From Palsa-506 sp963786975 (GTDB lineage Bacteria > Actinomycetota > Actinomycetes > Streptosporangiales > Streptosporangiaceae), in NCBI GenBank assembly GCA_963786975.1, contig CAWBBE010000006.1, positions 62,001 through 126,000 on the forward strand: a stretch of 64,000 bases of DNA, read 5' to 3'. A program made the position numbers and the translations under genes. Of this stretch, positions 43,674 to 54,683 are shown piece by piece. The notes under the pieces are model-generated. The model ran no database searches and was not told the DNA's origin. It saw nothing but the letters and a program-made list of their open reading frames with translations. How positions within the stretch are numbered: the stretch's first letter is position 1; each line of letters begins with the position of its first letter.

Positions 43674-45002
43674 TCACGGGACCAGACCCTTCGACTGCAG
43701 GGCGTTGCTGATATCGCTGGCCATCTTCTGCTCCGTGCTGGCCGGGCTGATCTTGGCCGGCGGCGAGGTCAGGTGCGAGATGTCGATGGACACGACCTGG
43801 TAGAGCGGCGTCTTCGGCCGGACGCTCGCGTGCTCAAGCGAGTACAGGATGTCGGCGTGGAACGGGTAGTCGGGGAACATCTTCGGGTCGCTGTACAGGC
43901 TGGCGATCGTCGGCGGCACGCCGCCGACGGTGGCGCCGATCAGCTGGTTCTGCTTGTCCCGCAGGCACAGCGCGGCCTGGAAGGCGAGCGCCCTGTGCTG
44001 TGAGTACTGGCTGACCGCGAGGTCCACCCCGCCGATCGTCACCTTGGCCGGCACGCCGGGGATGACCTGCGGGTAGAGCGTCCACTTGAAGGACTTGAAC
44101 ATCTTCGGGTTGTCGGCCTTCATGGACGGATACACGAACGGGTAGTTCAGCTGGAAGGCGGCGGTGCCCGCCTCCATCGCCAGCCGGTTCTCGTTTTCCA
44201 TCTGCACCGCCAGCGACGGATCCGCGCCGGGAGAGTCGGCAAGCTGCTTCATGATTGACAGGGCCTTGACGGCGGGCGGGCCGAGCGTGACCTTGGTCGC
44301 CGTCGGGTTCAGGATGGTGCCGCCGGCGCTGTTCACCATCGTGTTGAACCAGACGGTGTTGCCCTCGTACTGGGCTCCCTGGATCTCGATGTAGTGCGGC
44401 TTGCCCTCCTTCTTCAGCTGCGCCGCGTCGGCGAGCATCTGCGCCCAGGTCTTCGGCGGCGTCTTCACCAGGTCGGAGCGGTACCACAGCAGCTGGGTGT
44501 TGGTGTTGGCAGGCGCCGCGACGAGCTGGCCCTTCCACATCGCGGTCTGCAGCGCCGGCTTGATCGTGCCGTTGACGACCGCGGACTTGTTGCTGCCGGT
44601 CCACGGCACTATCCAGCCGGCATTGGCGAACTCGGCCTCCCAGGTGACGTCGAGGGCCATGATGTCGATCGTGCTGTCGCGCGCGGCCAGCCGCCGGACG
44701 AGCTGCAGTCGCTGGCTGTCGGATGCGGCGGGCAGGATCTGGTAGGAGATCGTGTACTTGCCGTGGCTCTGCGCGTTGCAGTTCTTGATCTCGGCGTTGG
44801 TCGCGCCGGATACGTCGGGGTACTGGTAGTAGTTCAGCGTCACCGGTCCGGTGGTCGCGCCGGCGGTGCCACAGGCAGCGAGCCCCGTGGACGCCAGCCC
44901 GGCGCAGGCCAGGCCGATTGCCCAGCGCCGGGCAACGGATCTCGGGCGCGCCCGGGCAGGACGCTCGGATGTGCTGCGTCGGCGGCCGGCACTGCTCATC
45001 AT
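43674..45002 (-). CDS. lpqY: LpqY-like trehalose/alpha-glucoside-binding lipoprotein
   Basis: About 442 residues. Start MMSSAGRRRS (45002, GGAGG upstream) gives a twin-arginine-like basic region, a hydrophobic segment and the lipobox ASTGLAACG. The mature part strongly recalls mycobacterial LpqY: NYYQYPDVSGATNAEIKNC, QRLQLVRRLAARDSTIDIMA, LDVTWEAEFANAGW and PANTNTQLLWYRSDL. Together with SugA, SugB and SugC in the same order as the mycobacterial trehalose-recycling importer, this supports trehalose or a related disaccharide as ligand. Confidence 0.85.
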   Translation of the reverse strand: MMSSAGRRRSTSERPARARPRSVARRWAIGLACAGLASTGLAACGTAGATTGPVTLNYYQYPDVSGATNAEIKNCNAQSHGKYTISYQILPAASDSQRLQLVRRLAARDSTIDIMALDVTWEAEFANAGWIVPWTGSNKSAVVNGTIKPALQTAMWKGQLVAAPANTNTQLLWYRSDLVKTPPKTWAQMLADAAQLKKEGKPHYIEIQGAQYEGNTVWFNTMVNSAGGTILNPTATKVTLGPPAVKALSIMKQLADSPGADPSLAVQMENENRLAMEAGTAAFQLNYPFVYPSMKADNPKMFKSFKWTLYPQVIPGVPAKVTIGGVDLAVSQYSQHRALAFQAALCLRDKQNQLIGATVGGVPPTIASLYSDPKMFPDYPFHADILYSLEHASVRPKTPLYQVVSIDISHLTSPPAKISPASTEQKMASDISNALQSKGLVP

Positions 45003-45133
45003 TCCTCCAGCGCGTAGTTGACACCGGTGCGCCTGATGCGGGCGTGAGCCCTGTGGCGTTTCCGGCGAATCGGTGCTTACCCCGGCCTGCCCGCCGCTAA
45101 CGCCGGATGCGGGATCCCGCCCGGGCGAGGCCA

Positions 45134-46408
<1,275 letters not shown>

Positions 46409-46440
46409 GGGCACCTCCCTGAGCGGAACCGTCCCGGGTC

Positions 46441-46466
46441 TTGGAAACGATTCCAATCTGGATTGG
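46441..46466. promoter_or_regulatory. Palindromic LacI-type operator
   Basis: TTGGAAACGATTCCAA (46441-46456) has 6-bp perfect arms around a central CG, the typical LacI/GalR operator form. It overlaps a second perfect inverted repeat, CCAATC-TG-GATTGG (46453-46466). It lies 33 nt upstream of the regulator start, so autoregulation is likely. The stretch 46409-46773 otherwise holds low-complexity GC-rich DNA and no gene. Confidence 0.6.
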
Positions 46467-46623
46467 CTCATTTTCACCCCGTTCCGGAAATCACGTCAAG
46501 AGCCCCGGCGCAGGTGGTTTACCGGATATTTACCGGCGGCCCGGTGTGCAATCGATGGCAACCGGACGGCCGGGCTGGTCCGGCTCCTGGTCCCGCGCCT
46601 GGTCCGGCCGCAGTCCGGCAGGA

Positions 46624-46687
46624 CGGTCCGGCCAGCACGGCGGGAGGCCCGGCAGGGCGGTCCGGCCAGCACGGCGGGAGGCCCGGC
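46624..46687 (+). repeat. 30-bp direct repeat, period 34
   Basis: Two identical 30-bp copies (46624-46653 and 46658-46687) lie in the intergenic DNA before the YbjQ-type gene. No function evident. Confidence 0.85.
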
Positions 46688-46773
46688 TGCGGTCCGGGCG
46701 GGCGGCAATCCGGCCGGTAGGCTGCGCATATTCAGGCCGCGCATCCTGCGGGGCCGCACGCTACGGAGCTGCC

Positions 46774-47619
46774 ATGCCCCTTTTCTCCAAGCCGTCCGGC
46801 AACGCCGCCACCTGGGAGCCGCAGGCTGCGGATAGCAGGCTGGCGCAGACCGCTGGCGCCAACCCGGCCGGCGTATTTACCTCCGACCTGTCGGTCTCCG
46901 AGTACGTCCTGCTCGGCGAGGCCGGATTTGAGCCGCTTGGCTTCGTGGTCGGATCGTCGATCTACCACGTCGGGCTGCAGGTCGGCAGATGGTCGCAGAA
47001 TCAGGAACTGCAGGTACTGACCCAGGCGATGTACAACGCCAGGGAGCTGGCGATGGCCAGGATGCGAGCCGAGGCCGACCATCTCGACGCTGACGGTATC
47101 GTCGGCGTGCAACTGCGGATGCAGATGTACGCCTGGGGCCAGGACGTGCTCGAGTTCGTCGCCACCGGCACCGCGGTCAAGGCGCTGGCCGGCACCGGCG
47201 CGCACCGGGCGCCAGACGGCCGGGCCTTCACCTCCGACCTGTCCGCGCAGGACTTCTTCCGGCTGCTGGCCGGCGGCGCCGTACCGGTCGCCTTCGTCCT
47301 CGGCACCTGCGTCTACCACATCGCGCACCAGTCGATCATGCAGACGCTGCGGCAGGCGGGCCAGAATCAGGAGATGGTGCAGTTCACCCAGGGCATCTAC
47401 GAGGCACGCGAACTCGCGCTGGTCAGGATGCAGGCCGAGGCGAGCGAGGCTAAGTCGTCGGGGATCGTCGGGGTCAATGTCGCCGTCGCCAATCACGTCT
47501 GGGGCGCGCATGCCACCGAGTTCCTGGCCACCGGCACCGCAATCCGGCGGCTCGCGGCCGAGCACAAGCTGCCGGACACGACGCCCCGGCCAACGTTCAC
47601 GCTAGGCCTTGACAGCTAG
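46774..47619 (+). CDS. Tandem YbjQ-like (DUF74) protein
   Basis: A 281-residue protein of two homologous halves. Each has FTSDLSxxEY/DFxxLxxxG, GxxVYHI/V, a Q-rich ELxxxTQxxYxARELAxxRMxAEA helix and a GIVGVxxxxxxxxWGxxxxEFxATGTA end, the YbjQ heavy-metal-binding-domain fold. YbjQ is normally a single 105-residue domain forming pentamers; here two are fused. ATG 46774 has GGAG upstream. The name heavy-metal-binding is historical; function is unknown. Confidence 0.82.
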   Translation: MPLFSKPSGNAATWEPQAADSRLAQTAGANPAGVFTSDLSVSEYVLLGEAGFEPLGFVVGSSIYHVGLQVGRWSQNQELQVLTQAMYNARELAMARMRAEADHLDADGIVGVQLRMQMYAWGQDVLEFVATGTAVKALAGTGAHRAPDGRAFTSDLSAQDFFRLLAGGAVPVAFVLGTCVYHIAHQSIMQTLRQAGQNQEMVQFTQGIYEARELALVRMQAEASEAKSSGIVGVNVAVANHVWGAHATEFLATGTAIRRLAAEHKLPDTTPRPTFTLGLDS

Positions 47620-47746
47620 GCACCGCAGCGCCGGGCGCGGGCGCCCGGGCCGGCGGGGGCCCGGGCCGGTGCGGCAGGGCCGGGCCGGCCCGCAGGAGCG
47701 CGCGGCCGGGCCGGGCCAGGCGCGCCAGGCCGGGCTGACTCGCTGG

Positions 47747-49198
47747 CTAGTCGACGAGCGGTAGCGGGTCGACCGCCACCGCCGCTTCGCCTTCGAGCAG
47801 AGCGGGCGCCCGGTCCAGGACCTGCGGCCGCAGGGCGTTCAGCGCGAACGGGTAGATCACGCCCACCGCGATCAGGCAGACCGTCAGCCACGGCAGTGCG
47901 TTGAACGGGCTTGGCTGGCCGGGATGCAGGTCACCCCAGATCGGGATGGCCAGGATGGCAACCCCGATCACCGGCGTGATCACCCAGAGCCAGATGTTCT
48001 TCCTGATCCCCCGGCGGCGGAACTTCGCCCACTCGACCACCAGGGCCACGTTCGCGACCAGGTACATGATGATCAGCCCGAGGATGCCGTAGGTGCCGAG
48101 GAAGCCGGACGCGGTGCCCGGGTCGGTGAACGCGGTCGAGACGACGCCGATCAGGATGCTCGGTGCCACGAACGCGATCGCGGCCGCGGCCGGGGTCTGG
48201 AACCGCCGGTTGACGCCGGCCAGTGTGTGACTCCACAGCCCGCCCCGCGCCCCGGCGAAGATCACCCGTGACGTCTGCGTGTTGGCGGCCACGTACGAGC
48301 TGGTCACGCTGGACAGGAAGATCCAGGTGATCAGCGGCGCGACGAACGGGATGAACGCCTTGGCCGCGGTGTGGAACGGGTTCGGGTCACCGGCCAGCGC
48401 GCCGGCGTGCCCCACGCCGAAGGCGGTGACCAGCGCGTACGAGCCGACCACGTAGATGATCCCGCTCACCACGACCGCTCCGAGCACGGCCAGCGGGACA
48501 TTGCGGCGCGGATTCCGGGTTTCCTCGGCCAGCGGCGCCGCCGCCTCGAACCCGCCGAAGGCGAGCACCGCCAGGCTGAACGCCAGCAGCACGTCGTGCC
48601 CGCCGCCGCCGGACGGCCAGCGGAACGGCGTCGCGGACAGCCCGCTGGCGCCCCCCCTGGCCAGGATCGTCACGCTCAGCGCCAGCAGCAGCGCGACCTC
48701 GAAGACGTACAGGACGACGGTGACCCGCACGCCGAACCTGAGGCCGACGATCACCGGCGCGACCACCAGCGCGCCGTACAGGATCGTGATGATCTGGGTG
48801 AAACCCCAGATGTGCGGGCTGTTGAATACGTTCTCCGCGATGTAGCTGCCGACGAAGATGTAGATCCCGCCGAACGCGATGATGTAGCCGAGAATGGTGA
48901 TCACGCCGACCGCGACGGCGACCTTGGTGCCGATCGCCCGGGTGATGTAGGTGATGAAGGACCCGGCGCTCGGGTAGATGCCGGCGAACTGGGCCAGCGT
49001 GCTCGCCGTCGCGCCCATCCCGACCATGCTGATCAGGAAGATCAGCGGAGCCGACGGGCCGGCGTAGAGGACCATCAGGCCGGTGGTGAAGAACAGGTTG
49101 AACGCAGGCGCGATCTGGGCGAGGCCCGGCATGATCACGCCGGCCAGGCCGAGCTGGCCGCGCTGCAGCTGCTGGCCGGCCGGGGTCGTGGTAGCCAT
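47747..49198 (-). CDS. APC-family amino acid permease
   Basis: 483 residues and about 12 transmembrane helices. LAGVIMPGLAQIAPAFNLFF at helix 1 and FGGFEAAAPLAEETRNPRRN at helix 6-7 are APC signatures. Its ATG overlaps the hydrolase stop by one nt (TGATG). Likely imports the amino acid derivative processed by the linked hydrolase and M20 enzyme. Confidence 0.88.
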   Translation of the reverse strand: MATTTPAGQQLQRGQLGLAGVIMPGLAQIAPAFNLFFTTGLMVLYAGPSAPLIFLISMVGMGATASTLAQFAGIYPSAGSFITYITRAIGTKVAVAVGVITILGYIIAFGGIYIFVGSYIAENVFNSPHIWGFTQIITILYGALVVAPVIVGLRFGVRVTVVLYVFEVALLLALSVTILARGGASGLSATPFRWPSGGGGHDVLLAFSLAVLAFGGFEAAAPLAEETRNPRRNVPLAVLGAVVVSGIIYVVGSYALVTAFGVGHAGALAGDPNPFHTAAKAFIPFVAPLITWIFLSSVTSSYVAANTQTSRVIFAGARGGLWSHTLAGVNRRFQTPAAAAIAFVAPSILIGVVSTAFTDPGTASGFLGTYGILGLIIMYLVANVALVVEWAKFRRRGIRKNIWLWVITPVIGVAILAIPIWGDLHPGQPSPFNALPWLTVCLIAVGVIYPFALNALRPQVLDRAPALLEGEAAVAVDPLPLVD

Positions 49199-50004
49199 CA
49201 GTCACCCTTTCCGTGCCCGCGCACGAACTCGAGGAAGGTCTCGTTGAAGGGGGCGGGGTGCTCCCACAGGCAGGCATGGCCGCCGGGGGTGGTGGCCCAT
49301 TCAGCGCCCGGCACAGCCTCGTGCAGCCGCCTTGAGAGCGGCACCGGGATGAGGATGTCCTGCTCGCCGGCCAGCACCAGGGTGGGCACGGTGAGCTGGC
49401 CCAGCCTGCTGGTCGTGTCGTGATCCTGGATGACCGCCAGCTGCGCCAGGTAGGCGTGCACCGGCTGGTCCATGTACCGCATGGCGGTCTCGAACTCCGC
49501 GGCCTCCGCGCCGCGCTGCTCGAAGAACGCCGTCGTGAAGGCCCACAGGGTGACGTCCCGCATGATGAACGGGACGCCGAGCACCGGCGCCATGTCGGCC
49601 CACATGCTGAACATCCGCGAGCAGAACGGGCCGGGCGCCGCATAGGTGCAGCCGAAGGTCACGGAAAGCAGGTCAGCCGGGTAGGCGAGGGCGTATTCCT
49701 GGGCGATCATCCCGCCCATCGAGACGCCCATCAGGTGAAAGCCGGAGATGCCGAGCTCGTCGGCCAGCGCCTTCGCGTCGTCGGCCAGCAGCCGGCTGGA
49801 GTACGGCCCGGCCGGCTTGGACGTCGCGCCGATCCCGCGGTTGTCGAAGCGCAGCACCAGGTATCCGGCGGCCAGCAGATCATCCATCTGCAGGGCCCAG
49901 GTCTCCAGGTCGTCGGCCAGGCCATTGATCAGGACGATGGTCTCGGCACCGTCGCCCTCCAGCCGGTAGTTGATCTCGATGTCGTTGACTCTGGCGATCG
50001 GCAT
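49198..50004 (-). CDS. Alpha/beta hydrolase
   Basis: A 268-residue hydrolase with oxyanion region VLINGLADDLETW, nucleophile elbow LMGVSMGGMIAQEYA, acid Asp in LAGEQDILIPV and His in GGHACLWEHP. Substrate unknown; context suggests an amide or ester of an amino acid. Co-transcribed with the permease. Confidence 0.9.
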   Translation of the reverse strand: MPIARVNDIEINYRLEGDGAETIVLINGLADDLETWALQMDDLLAAGYLVLRFDNRGIGATSKPAGPYSSRLLADDAKALADELGISGFHLMGVSMGGMIAQEYALAYPADLLSVTFGCTYAAPGPFCSRMFSMWADMAPVLGVPFIMRDVTLWAFTTAFFEQRGAEAAEFETAMRYMDQPVHAYLAQLAVIQDHDTTSRLGQLTVPTLVLAGEQDILIPVPLSRRLHEAVPGAEWATTPGGHACLWEHPAPFNETFLEFVRGHGKGD

Positions 50005-50084
50005 CAGGCGTCCCTTGCGCTAGTTACTGACCGGCGGCCTCGCGGGCTGGGCCCGGCATCCCGGGCTGAGGCCGGCGTCCTGGC

Positions 50085-50849
50085 TCATGCCCCGGGGTGC
50101 CCGGCTCTCAGCCGGATGCGGGCATGCAGCTCCCTGAGCATCTTCTCGGTCAGCGAGAAATGCTCGGCGGCCAGCCGCGCGGCCCGGTCCGGGCTGGCCG
50201 CGATGACCGCCTCGGCCAGGGCCGGGTGCTGCCGCAGGGCGCGGTTGCGTACCTCCGGCGAGTAAGGCTCCGCGTCGAAGCCGAGGCTGACCTCGCGCCG
50301 GGTACGGGTGCTCAGCTCCACCAGGTGCCGGTTGTGGGTGGCGGCCGCGATCGCCTGGTGCAGGGCGTAGTCGGCGAGCTGGGCGTCCCGCCGGTTGCCC
50401 GCCTTGGCGTACGCGTCAACCGCCTTGCGGATCGCCACCACGTCGGCGTCGTCGCGCCGCTCGGCCGCGGTCCGCGCGATCAGCTGCTCGATGATCAGGC
50501 GGAACTCGAGCAGCTCGGAAAGCTCCTGCCAGGCGGGCACCAGCGTACGGCGGATCATCTCGTCGGAGTCCGGGCCCAGGTCGGCAGCGACGAAGGTACC
50601 GCCGCCCCGGCCGCGCCTGGTCCGCACGTAGCCGGAGGCCTGCAGCCGCTGGATGGCCTCCCGCACCGTCGTCCGGCTCACCTCCAGCATGGCGGCCAGC
50701 TCCCGCTCGGTCGGCAGCCGCTGGCCGGACACGAACTCGCCGAGGGCGATCGCGGTCACGAACCGCTCGGCGACCCGTTCGCCGGCGGTGCGCATGGGCA
50801 TCGGCGTCAGCAGCGCCCCGAAGGACGGGCTGGCGGCAGGAACGGTCAT
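50085..50849 (-). CDS. GntR/FadR-family (FCD domain) regulator
   Basis: A 254-residue regulator. Winged helix FVSGQRLPTERELAAMLEVS, then RTTVREAIQRLQASGYVRTR, followed by a helical FCD effector domain (RLIIEQLIARTAAERRDDAD, YALHQAIAAATHNRHLVELS) with the metal-coordinating His expected in this class. ATG overlaps the M20 gene stop by 4 nt, so it is the second gene of the operon and probably its repressor. Confidence 0.9.
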   Translation of the reverse strand: MTVPAASPSFGALLTPMPMRTAGERVAERFVTAIALGEFVSGQRLPTERELAAMLEVSRTTVREAIQRLQASGYVRTRRGRGGGTFVAADLGPDSDEMIRRTLVPAWQELSELLEFRLIIEQLIARTAAERRDDADVVAIRKAVDAYAKAGNRRDAQLADYALHQAIAAATHNRHLVELSTRTRREVSLGFDAEPYSPEVRNRALRQHPALAEAVIAASPDRAARLAAEHFSLTEKMLRELHARIRLRAGHPGA

Positions 50850-52177
50850 TGTTCCGCCTCTCTTGGTGGGGAGTCAACGGCGGTACCGGGAAGACCAGCT
50901 CCCGGTACGCCGCCGCGGGCAAAGAACCCGGCGATGAACCGGGCCAGCGTCCGTGCCCCGGCCACGATGCTGGCGAGCTCCACCGCCTCGTCGGCCGCAT
51001 GGATGTTCCGCGCGGTCGGCCCGTAGGCCACGGCCGGCCGGCCGAACTGGTTGAGGTAGTAGCGCGCGTCGGTGGTGCTGCCCAGGACCAGCCGCTGCGG
51101 CTGGCTGCCGTGCGCGTCGGCATGCGCGGCCGCCAGCGCGTTGGCCAGCGGGTGGTCGCCGCTGAGCAGGTGGCCCTCGGCCCGGAAGCCGCTCGGCCGG
51201 ATGACCGGGGGGTGCACGGCCAGCCACGGGTCCGCGGCCGCGGCGCGCAGCACCGCGCCGCGCACCCGGCCAAGCGCCTGCTCCGGCGTCCAGCTGCGGG
51301 GGAACCCGACGCGCACGCCCAGCGTGGCCCTGGCCGGCACGCTGGATGCCCAGTCTCCCGCGGTGACGGTGCCGACGCTGACGTTGTAGGGCCGGGCGAC
51401 CTCGCTGAACGCGGGATCATCGGTGGCGGCGTTGATCTCCGTCTCGAAGCCGGCCAGCGCCTGCAGGATTAACGGGATGAAGCGCACCGGGTTGACCGCC
51501 CGGTCGGCCGCCTCGGCGTGCGCGGGCACGCCCGCAAGCTCGATCTCTGCCCACAGCACGCCGACCCCGCCGAGCAGCAGGCCGAGATCCGTCGGTTCCA
51601 GCAGCACGACGGCATCACCGAGCACCCCGGCGGTCCCGGCCGCCAGCGTCCCGTTGCCGGTGCATTCCTCCTCGATCACGCTGAGGAAGGCGAGCTCGCC
51701 GAGCAGCGCGCCGGGCAGCGCCTCCGCGAGCGCGCGGATGGCCAGCAGGCCCATGGCGAACCCGGCCTTCATGTCACCCGCGCCGCGGCCGGACAGCCAG
51801 CCGCCGGAGCGCGCCGGGGTGAACGGATCCGACGACCAGACGGCCGCTTCGGCCGGCACCACGTCGATGTGGCCGTTCAGCAGCAGCGACGGGGACATCC
51901 CCGGGTTCATCCGGCCCAGCACGTTCGGCCGGCCCTGGTACGGCGCCTGCGCCACGCCGCCCGGCGCCCCGGCGGCAGTGTCGGCCGGGATCTCCAGGCA
52001 GCTGACCCCGAACCCGAGCGCGGCCAGCTCGCCGGCCACGAGCTCCTGCGCGCCGCGCTCGCGGCCGACCGTGCTCGGCTCGGCGACGAGCCGCTCTAAG
52101 AACGCGAAGGCGGCTTCCGCGCCCGCGCTGACCGCTGCGTCCACGGGCTCCCAGCAGGTGGCCGTCGTGGGGCTCAT
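50846..52177 (-). CDS. ArgE/DapE-type M20 metallo-deacylase
   Basis: 443 residues. Zinc-binding motifs LLNGHIDVVP, GRGAGDMKAGFAMG and SVIEEECTGNGTLA (catalytic Glu pair), dimerisation domain with AEIELAGVPAHAEAADRAVN, and a distal His in PTARNIHAADEAVEL. ATG 52177 has GGAGG. Deacylates or decarbamoylates an N-substituted amino acid; exact substrate unknown. First gene of the M20-gntR-hydrolase-permease set. Confidence 0.9.
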   Translation of the reverse strand: MSPTTATCWEPVDAAVSAGAEAAFAFLERLVAEPSTVGRERGAQELVAGELAALGFGVSCLEIPADTAAGAPGGVAQAPYQGRPNVLGRMNPGMSPSLLLNGHIDVVPAEAAVWSSDPFTPARSGGWLSGRGAGDMKAGFAMGLLAIRALAEALPGALLGELAFLSVIEEECTGNGTLAAGTAGVLGDAVVLLEPTDLGLLLGGVGVLWAEIELAGVPAHAEAADRAVNPVRFIPLILQALAGFETEINAATDDPAFSEVARPYNVSVGTVTAGDWASSVPARATLGVRVGFPRSWTPEQALGRVRGAVLRAAAADPWLAVHPPVIRPSGFRAEGHLLSGDHPLANALAAAHADAHGSQPQRLVLGSTTDARYYLNQFGRPAVAYGPTARNIHAADEAVELASIVAGARTLARFIAGFFARGGVPGAGLPGTAVDSPPREAEQ

Positions 52178-52188
52178 CGACGTCCTCC

Positions 52189-52214
52189 TGGTCTAGGGTC
52201 TGAGGTTTAGACCA
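52189..52214. promoter_or_regulatory. Inverted repeat operator upstream of the M20-gntR operon
   Basis: TGGTCTA (52189-52195) and TAGACCA (52208-52214) are perfect inverted arms 12 nt apart, 11 nt before the M20 start. Spacing over roughly two helical turns suits a dimeric FadR-type regulator, presumably the one encoded in the operon. Confidence 0.55.
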
Positions 52215-52336
52215 TATTTGTGACTATCGCATGCCATGTCAAGAGTTGCGGAGACATGAAAACGATTGTTCCGGTAGAGAACTATGTACCAGGCCGATTC
52301 GCGCCCGGCGGCTTCGCCATCCGGGTCGCGGCCCGG

Positions 52337-53816
52337 CTAGAGCACCGGCCAGGCATGCACCGGGATGTTCGAGTGCATGTGCTCCAGGTAGCGCAGCGTC
52401 ATCTGGCGCAGCGCCTCCGGCCTGGTCAGGCCGGAGGATTCCTCCAGCGAGTGCAGTGCGCCGGCCTGCCAGGTCGCGCCGTTGCGGCCGGTCAGGCAGC
52501 GCTCCTCGATGATGCCGAGCAGTCGCTGCGCCTGCTCGCTCTCCGCCTGCCACCGGACCAGCCCGTCCCAGGCCAGCGGGAGCAGCCGGCGCAGGACCAG
52601 CTCGGTCACCGGCACCTCGCCGAGGCCCGGCCAGTAGAGCCTGGCCTCGATGCCGTGCCTGGCCGCCTCCAGCAGGTTGTCGTTGGCGGCGGCGAACGAC
52701 ATCTGGCTCCACACCGGCCGCTCCGCCTCGGCCAGCATCCGGATCAGGCCGTAGTAGAAGGCGGCGTTGGCGAACGTGTCGGCGACCGTCGGGCCAGGCC
52801 GGCAGCACCCGGTTCTCGACCCGCAGGTGCGGCTGGCCGCCGACGGCCGCGTACACCGGGCGGTTCCACCGGTAGACGGTGCCGTTGTGCAGCGTCAGCT
52901 CGGCTAGCTGCGGTGCGTGGCCGGCCGCCAGCGCCTCGTCCGGATCTTCCTCATCGCAGAGCGGCAGCAGCGCGGGGAAATAGCGCAGGTTCTCCTCGAA
53001 CAGGTCGAACACGGACGTGATCCACCGCTCGCCGAACCAGACCCGCGGCCGCACCCCTTGCGCCTTGAGCTCTTCCGGCCGGGTGTCGGTAGCCTGCTCG
53101 AACAGCGTGATCCGGGTCTCCGCCCACAGTTCCCGGCCGAACAGGAACGGCGAGTTCGCGCCGAGCGCGATCTGCACGCCGGCCAGCGCCTGGGCCGCGT
53201 TCCAGTAGCTGCCGAACGACTCCGGGCTGACCTGCAGGTGGAACTGGACGCTGGTGCAGGCAGCCTCCGGCGCGATCGTGTCGATGTAGGTGTTCAGCCG
53301 GTCCACGCCGTCGATCGAGATGTCCATCTCCTCGCCGCGGGCGGCGAACATCTGGTCATTCAGCAGCTTGTAGCGCGGGTTCGCGGAGATCGCCTGCTCA
53401 TCGACGTCGGTCTCCCGCAGCGTCGGCAGGATGCCGATCATGGCCAGCCTGGTGCCGCTTCGCCCGGCCCCCTGGTCGGCGTGATTGAGGCTGGCCCGGA
53501 CCTGATCCTCCAGCTCGCCGAGCGCGGTGCCGGCCAGCGTGCGCGGCGGGACGTTGATCTCCAGGTTGAACTGGCCAAGCTCGGTCGCCCAGGTCGGGTC
53601 GGCGATCGCGCCGAGCACGTCGGCGTTCTTCATCGACGGCCAGCCGTCGTCGTCCACCAGGTTCAGCTCGATCTCGAGCCCCACCTGCTGCGGCTCCGCC
53701 TCGAACCTGGACTCGCGCAGCATCCGGGCCAGCACGTCGAGGCAGTGCCGGACCTTCTCCCGGTAGGCACGCCGGTCCGCCTGGCTGATCACGATCGCCG
53801 GGACATCCCTGCCCAT
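52337..53816 (-). pseudogene. Glutamate-cysteine ligase family protein (GCS2-like), frame broken once
   Basis: The first frame from ATG 53816 covers about 340 residues: QQVGLEIELNLVDDDGWPSM, LGQFNLEINVPPRTLAG, CTSVQFHLQVSPESFGSYWN and NRPVYAAVGGQPHLRVENRV. It then loses frame; the remaining 150 residues (SQMSFAAANDNLLEAARHGI to the stop at 52337) are in another. Deleting the A at 52796 gives LPAGPTVADTF across the joint and restores a normal-length (about 490-residue) protein of a large carboxylate-amine ligase group whose founders make gamma-glutamylcysteine. Actinobacteria normally make mycothiol, so the real product is uncertain. A sequencing error is likely. Confidence 0.75.
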
Positions 53817-53953
53817 CGGAGCCTCCCCGCGGCGTCAATGGCCATAGCCTGGCACGGCCGGCGCCCGGTGGCCAGGCTAACGGGCGGCTGGCCAGCCGGG
53901 CCAGGCGGCGGCCGGCCAGCCGCCGCCCGCGGGCCGGCCCGGCTGCCGGGAGC

Positions 53954-54499
53954 TCAGTGGCAGTGCGTCGTGATGTAGGTGACGAGTCCGATGAACGCCT
54001 GGCCGGGCTTGCCCTTGGAGGTAATGCTCGCCATCTGCTTCTCGACCTGGCTCACCGAGGAGGCGTTCAGCGCCCCGTGCGCCAGCGACCCGTACGCCGC
54101 CGCGATGATCTTGAGTTCGGCGGACGCCTGCGGGGGCGCCTCGCCGGCCAGCCCGTTGAAGTACGCGGCGGCCGTCTGGAAGAACTGGCCGCCGTGCGCC
54201 TGCAGCGCGGCCAGGCTGCTCGTGTCCCCCGCCGGGACCTTCGGCAGGTTGTGGCTCAGGTTGCTGAAGTCGGCGCAGAAATGCCCGGTCAGCTTGGCCG
54301 ACGGAAGCCCGGCCACGGAGCCGCTGCCGCCGGAGGACGATCCTGGGGACGAACCGCCGGAGGACGCGGAGCCGCCCGACGAGGAGCTAGCGGAGGTGCC
54401 GCCCGAGCCGCCGCCGCAGCCACTGAGGACCAGGCAGGCACTGGCGGCAGCGGCGGCGGCGAGCGCGGCAATCCGCGGAGTGGATCTGATGGCGAACAT
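53954..54499 (-). CDS. Secreted lipoprotein, 181 aa
   Basis: ATG 54499 follows AGGAAGG. Signal peptide RIAALAAAAAASACLVLSGC ends in a lipobox with Cys as the acyl site, then a Gly/Ser linker and a helical domain (FCADFSNLSHNLPKVPAGDT, ELKIIAAAYGSLAHGALNAS) with Cys residues near both ends that may form a disulfide (HFCADF and TTHCH). Homologues are common uncharacterised actinobacterial lipoproteins. Confidence 0.8.
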   Translation of the reverse strand: MFAIRSTPRIAALAAAAAASACLVLSGCGGGSGGTSASSSSGGSASSGGSSPGSSSGGSGSVAGLPSAKLTGHFCADFSNLSHNLPKVPAGDTSSLAALQAHGGQFFQTAAAYFNGLAGEAPPQASAELKIIAAAYGSLAHGALNASSVSQVEKQMASITSKGKPGQAFIGLVTYITTHCH

Positions 54500-54683
54500 G
54501 TCATGCCTTCCTGGTGGCAGTGGACGACCCGGGCCGCTGCCCGCGGCAGCGATCGGCCAGGCTCCGATAGTGGGCTGGCAGCGCGGCAACGGCGTTACCG
54601 CCCAGTTGCGTCAGATGCCAGGTAAAAGCCGAAGAGCATGACCCTGGAACGGATTGTAGGTGGCCGGCCGCAGTGCGCAGGGA

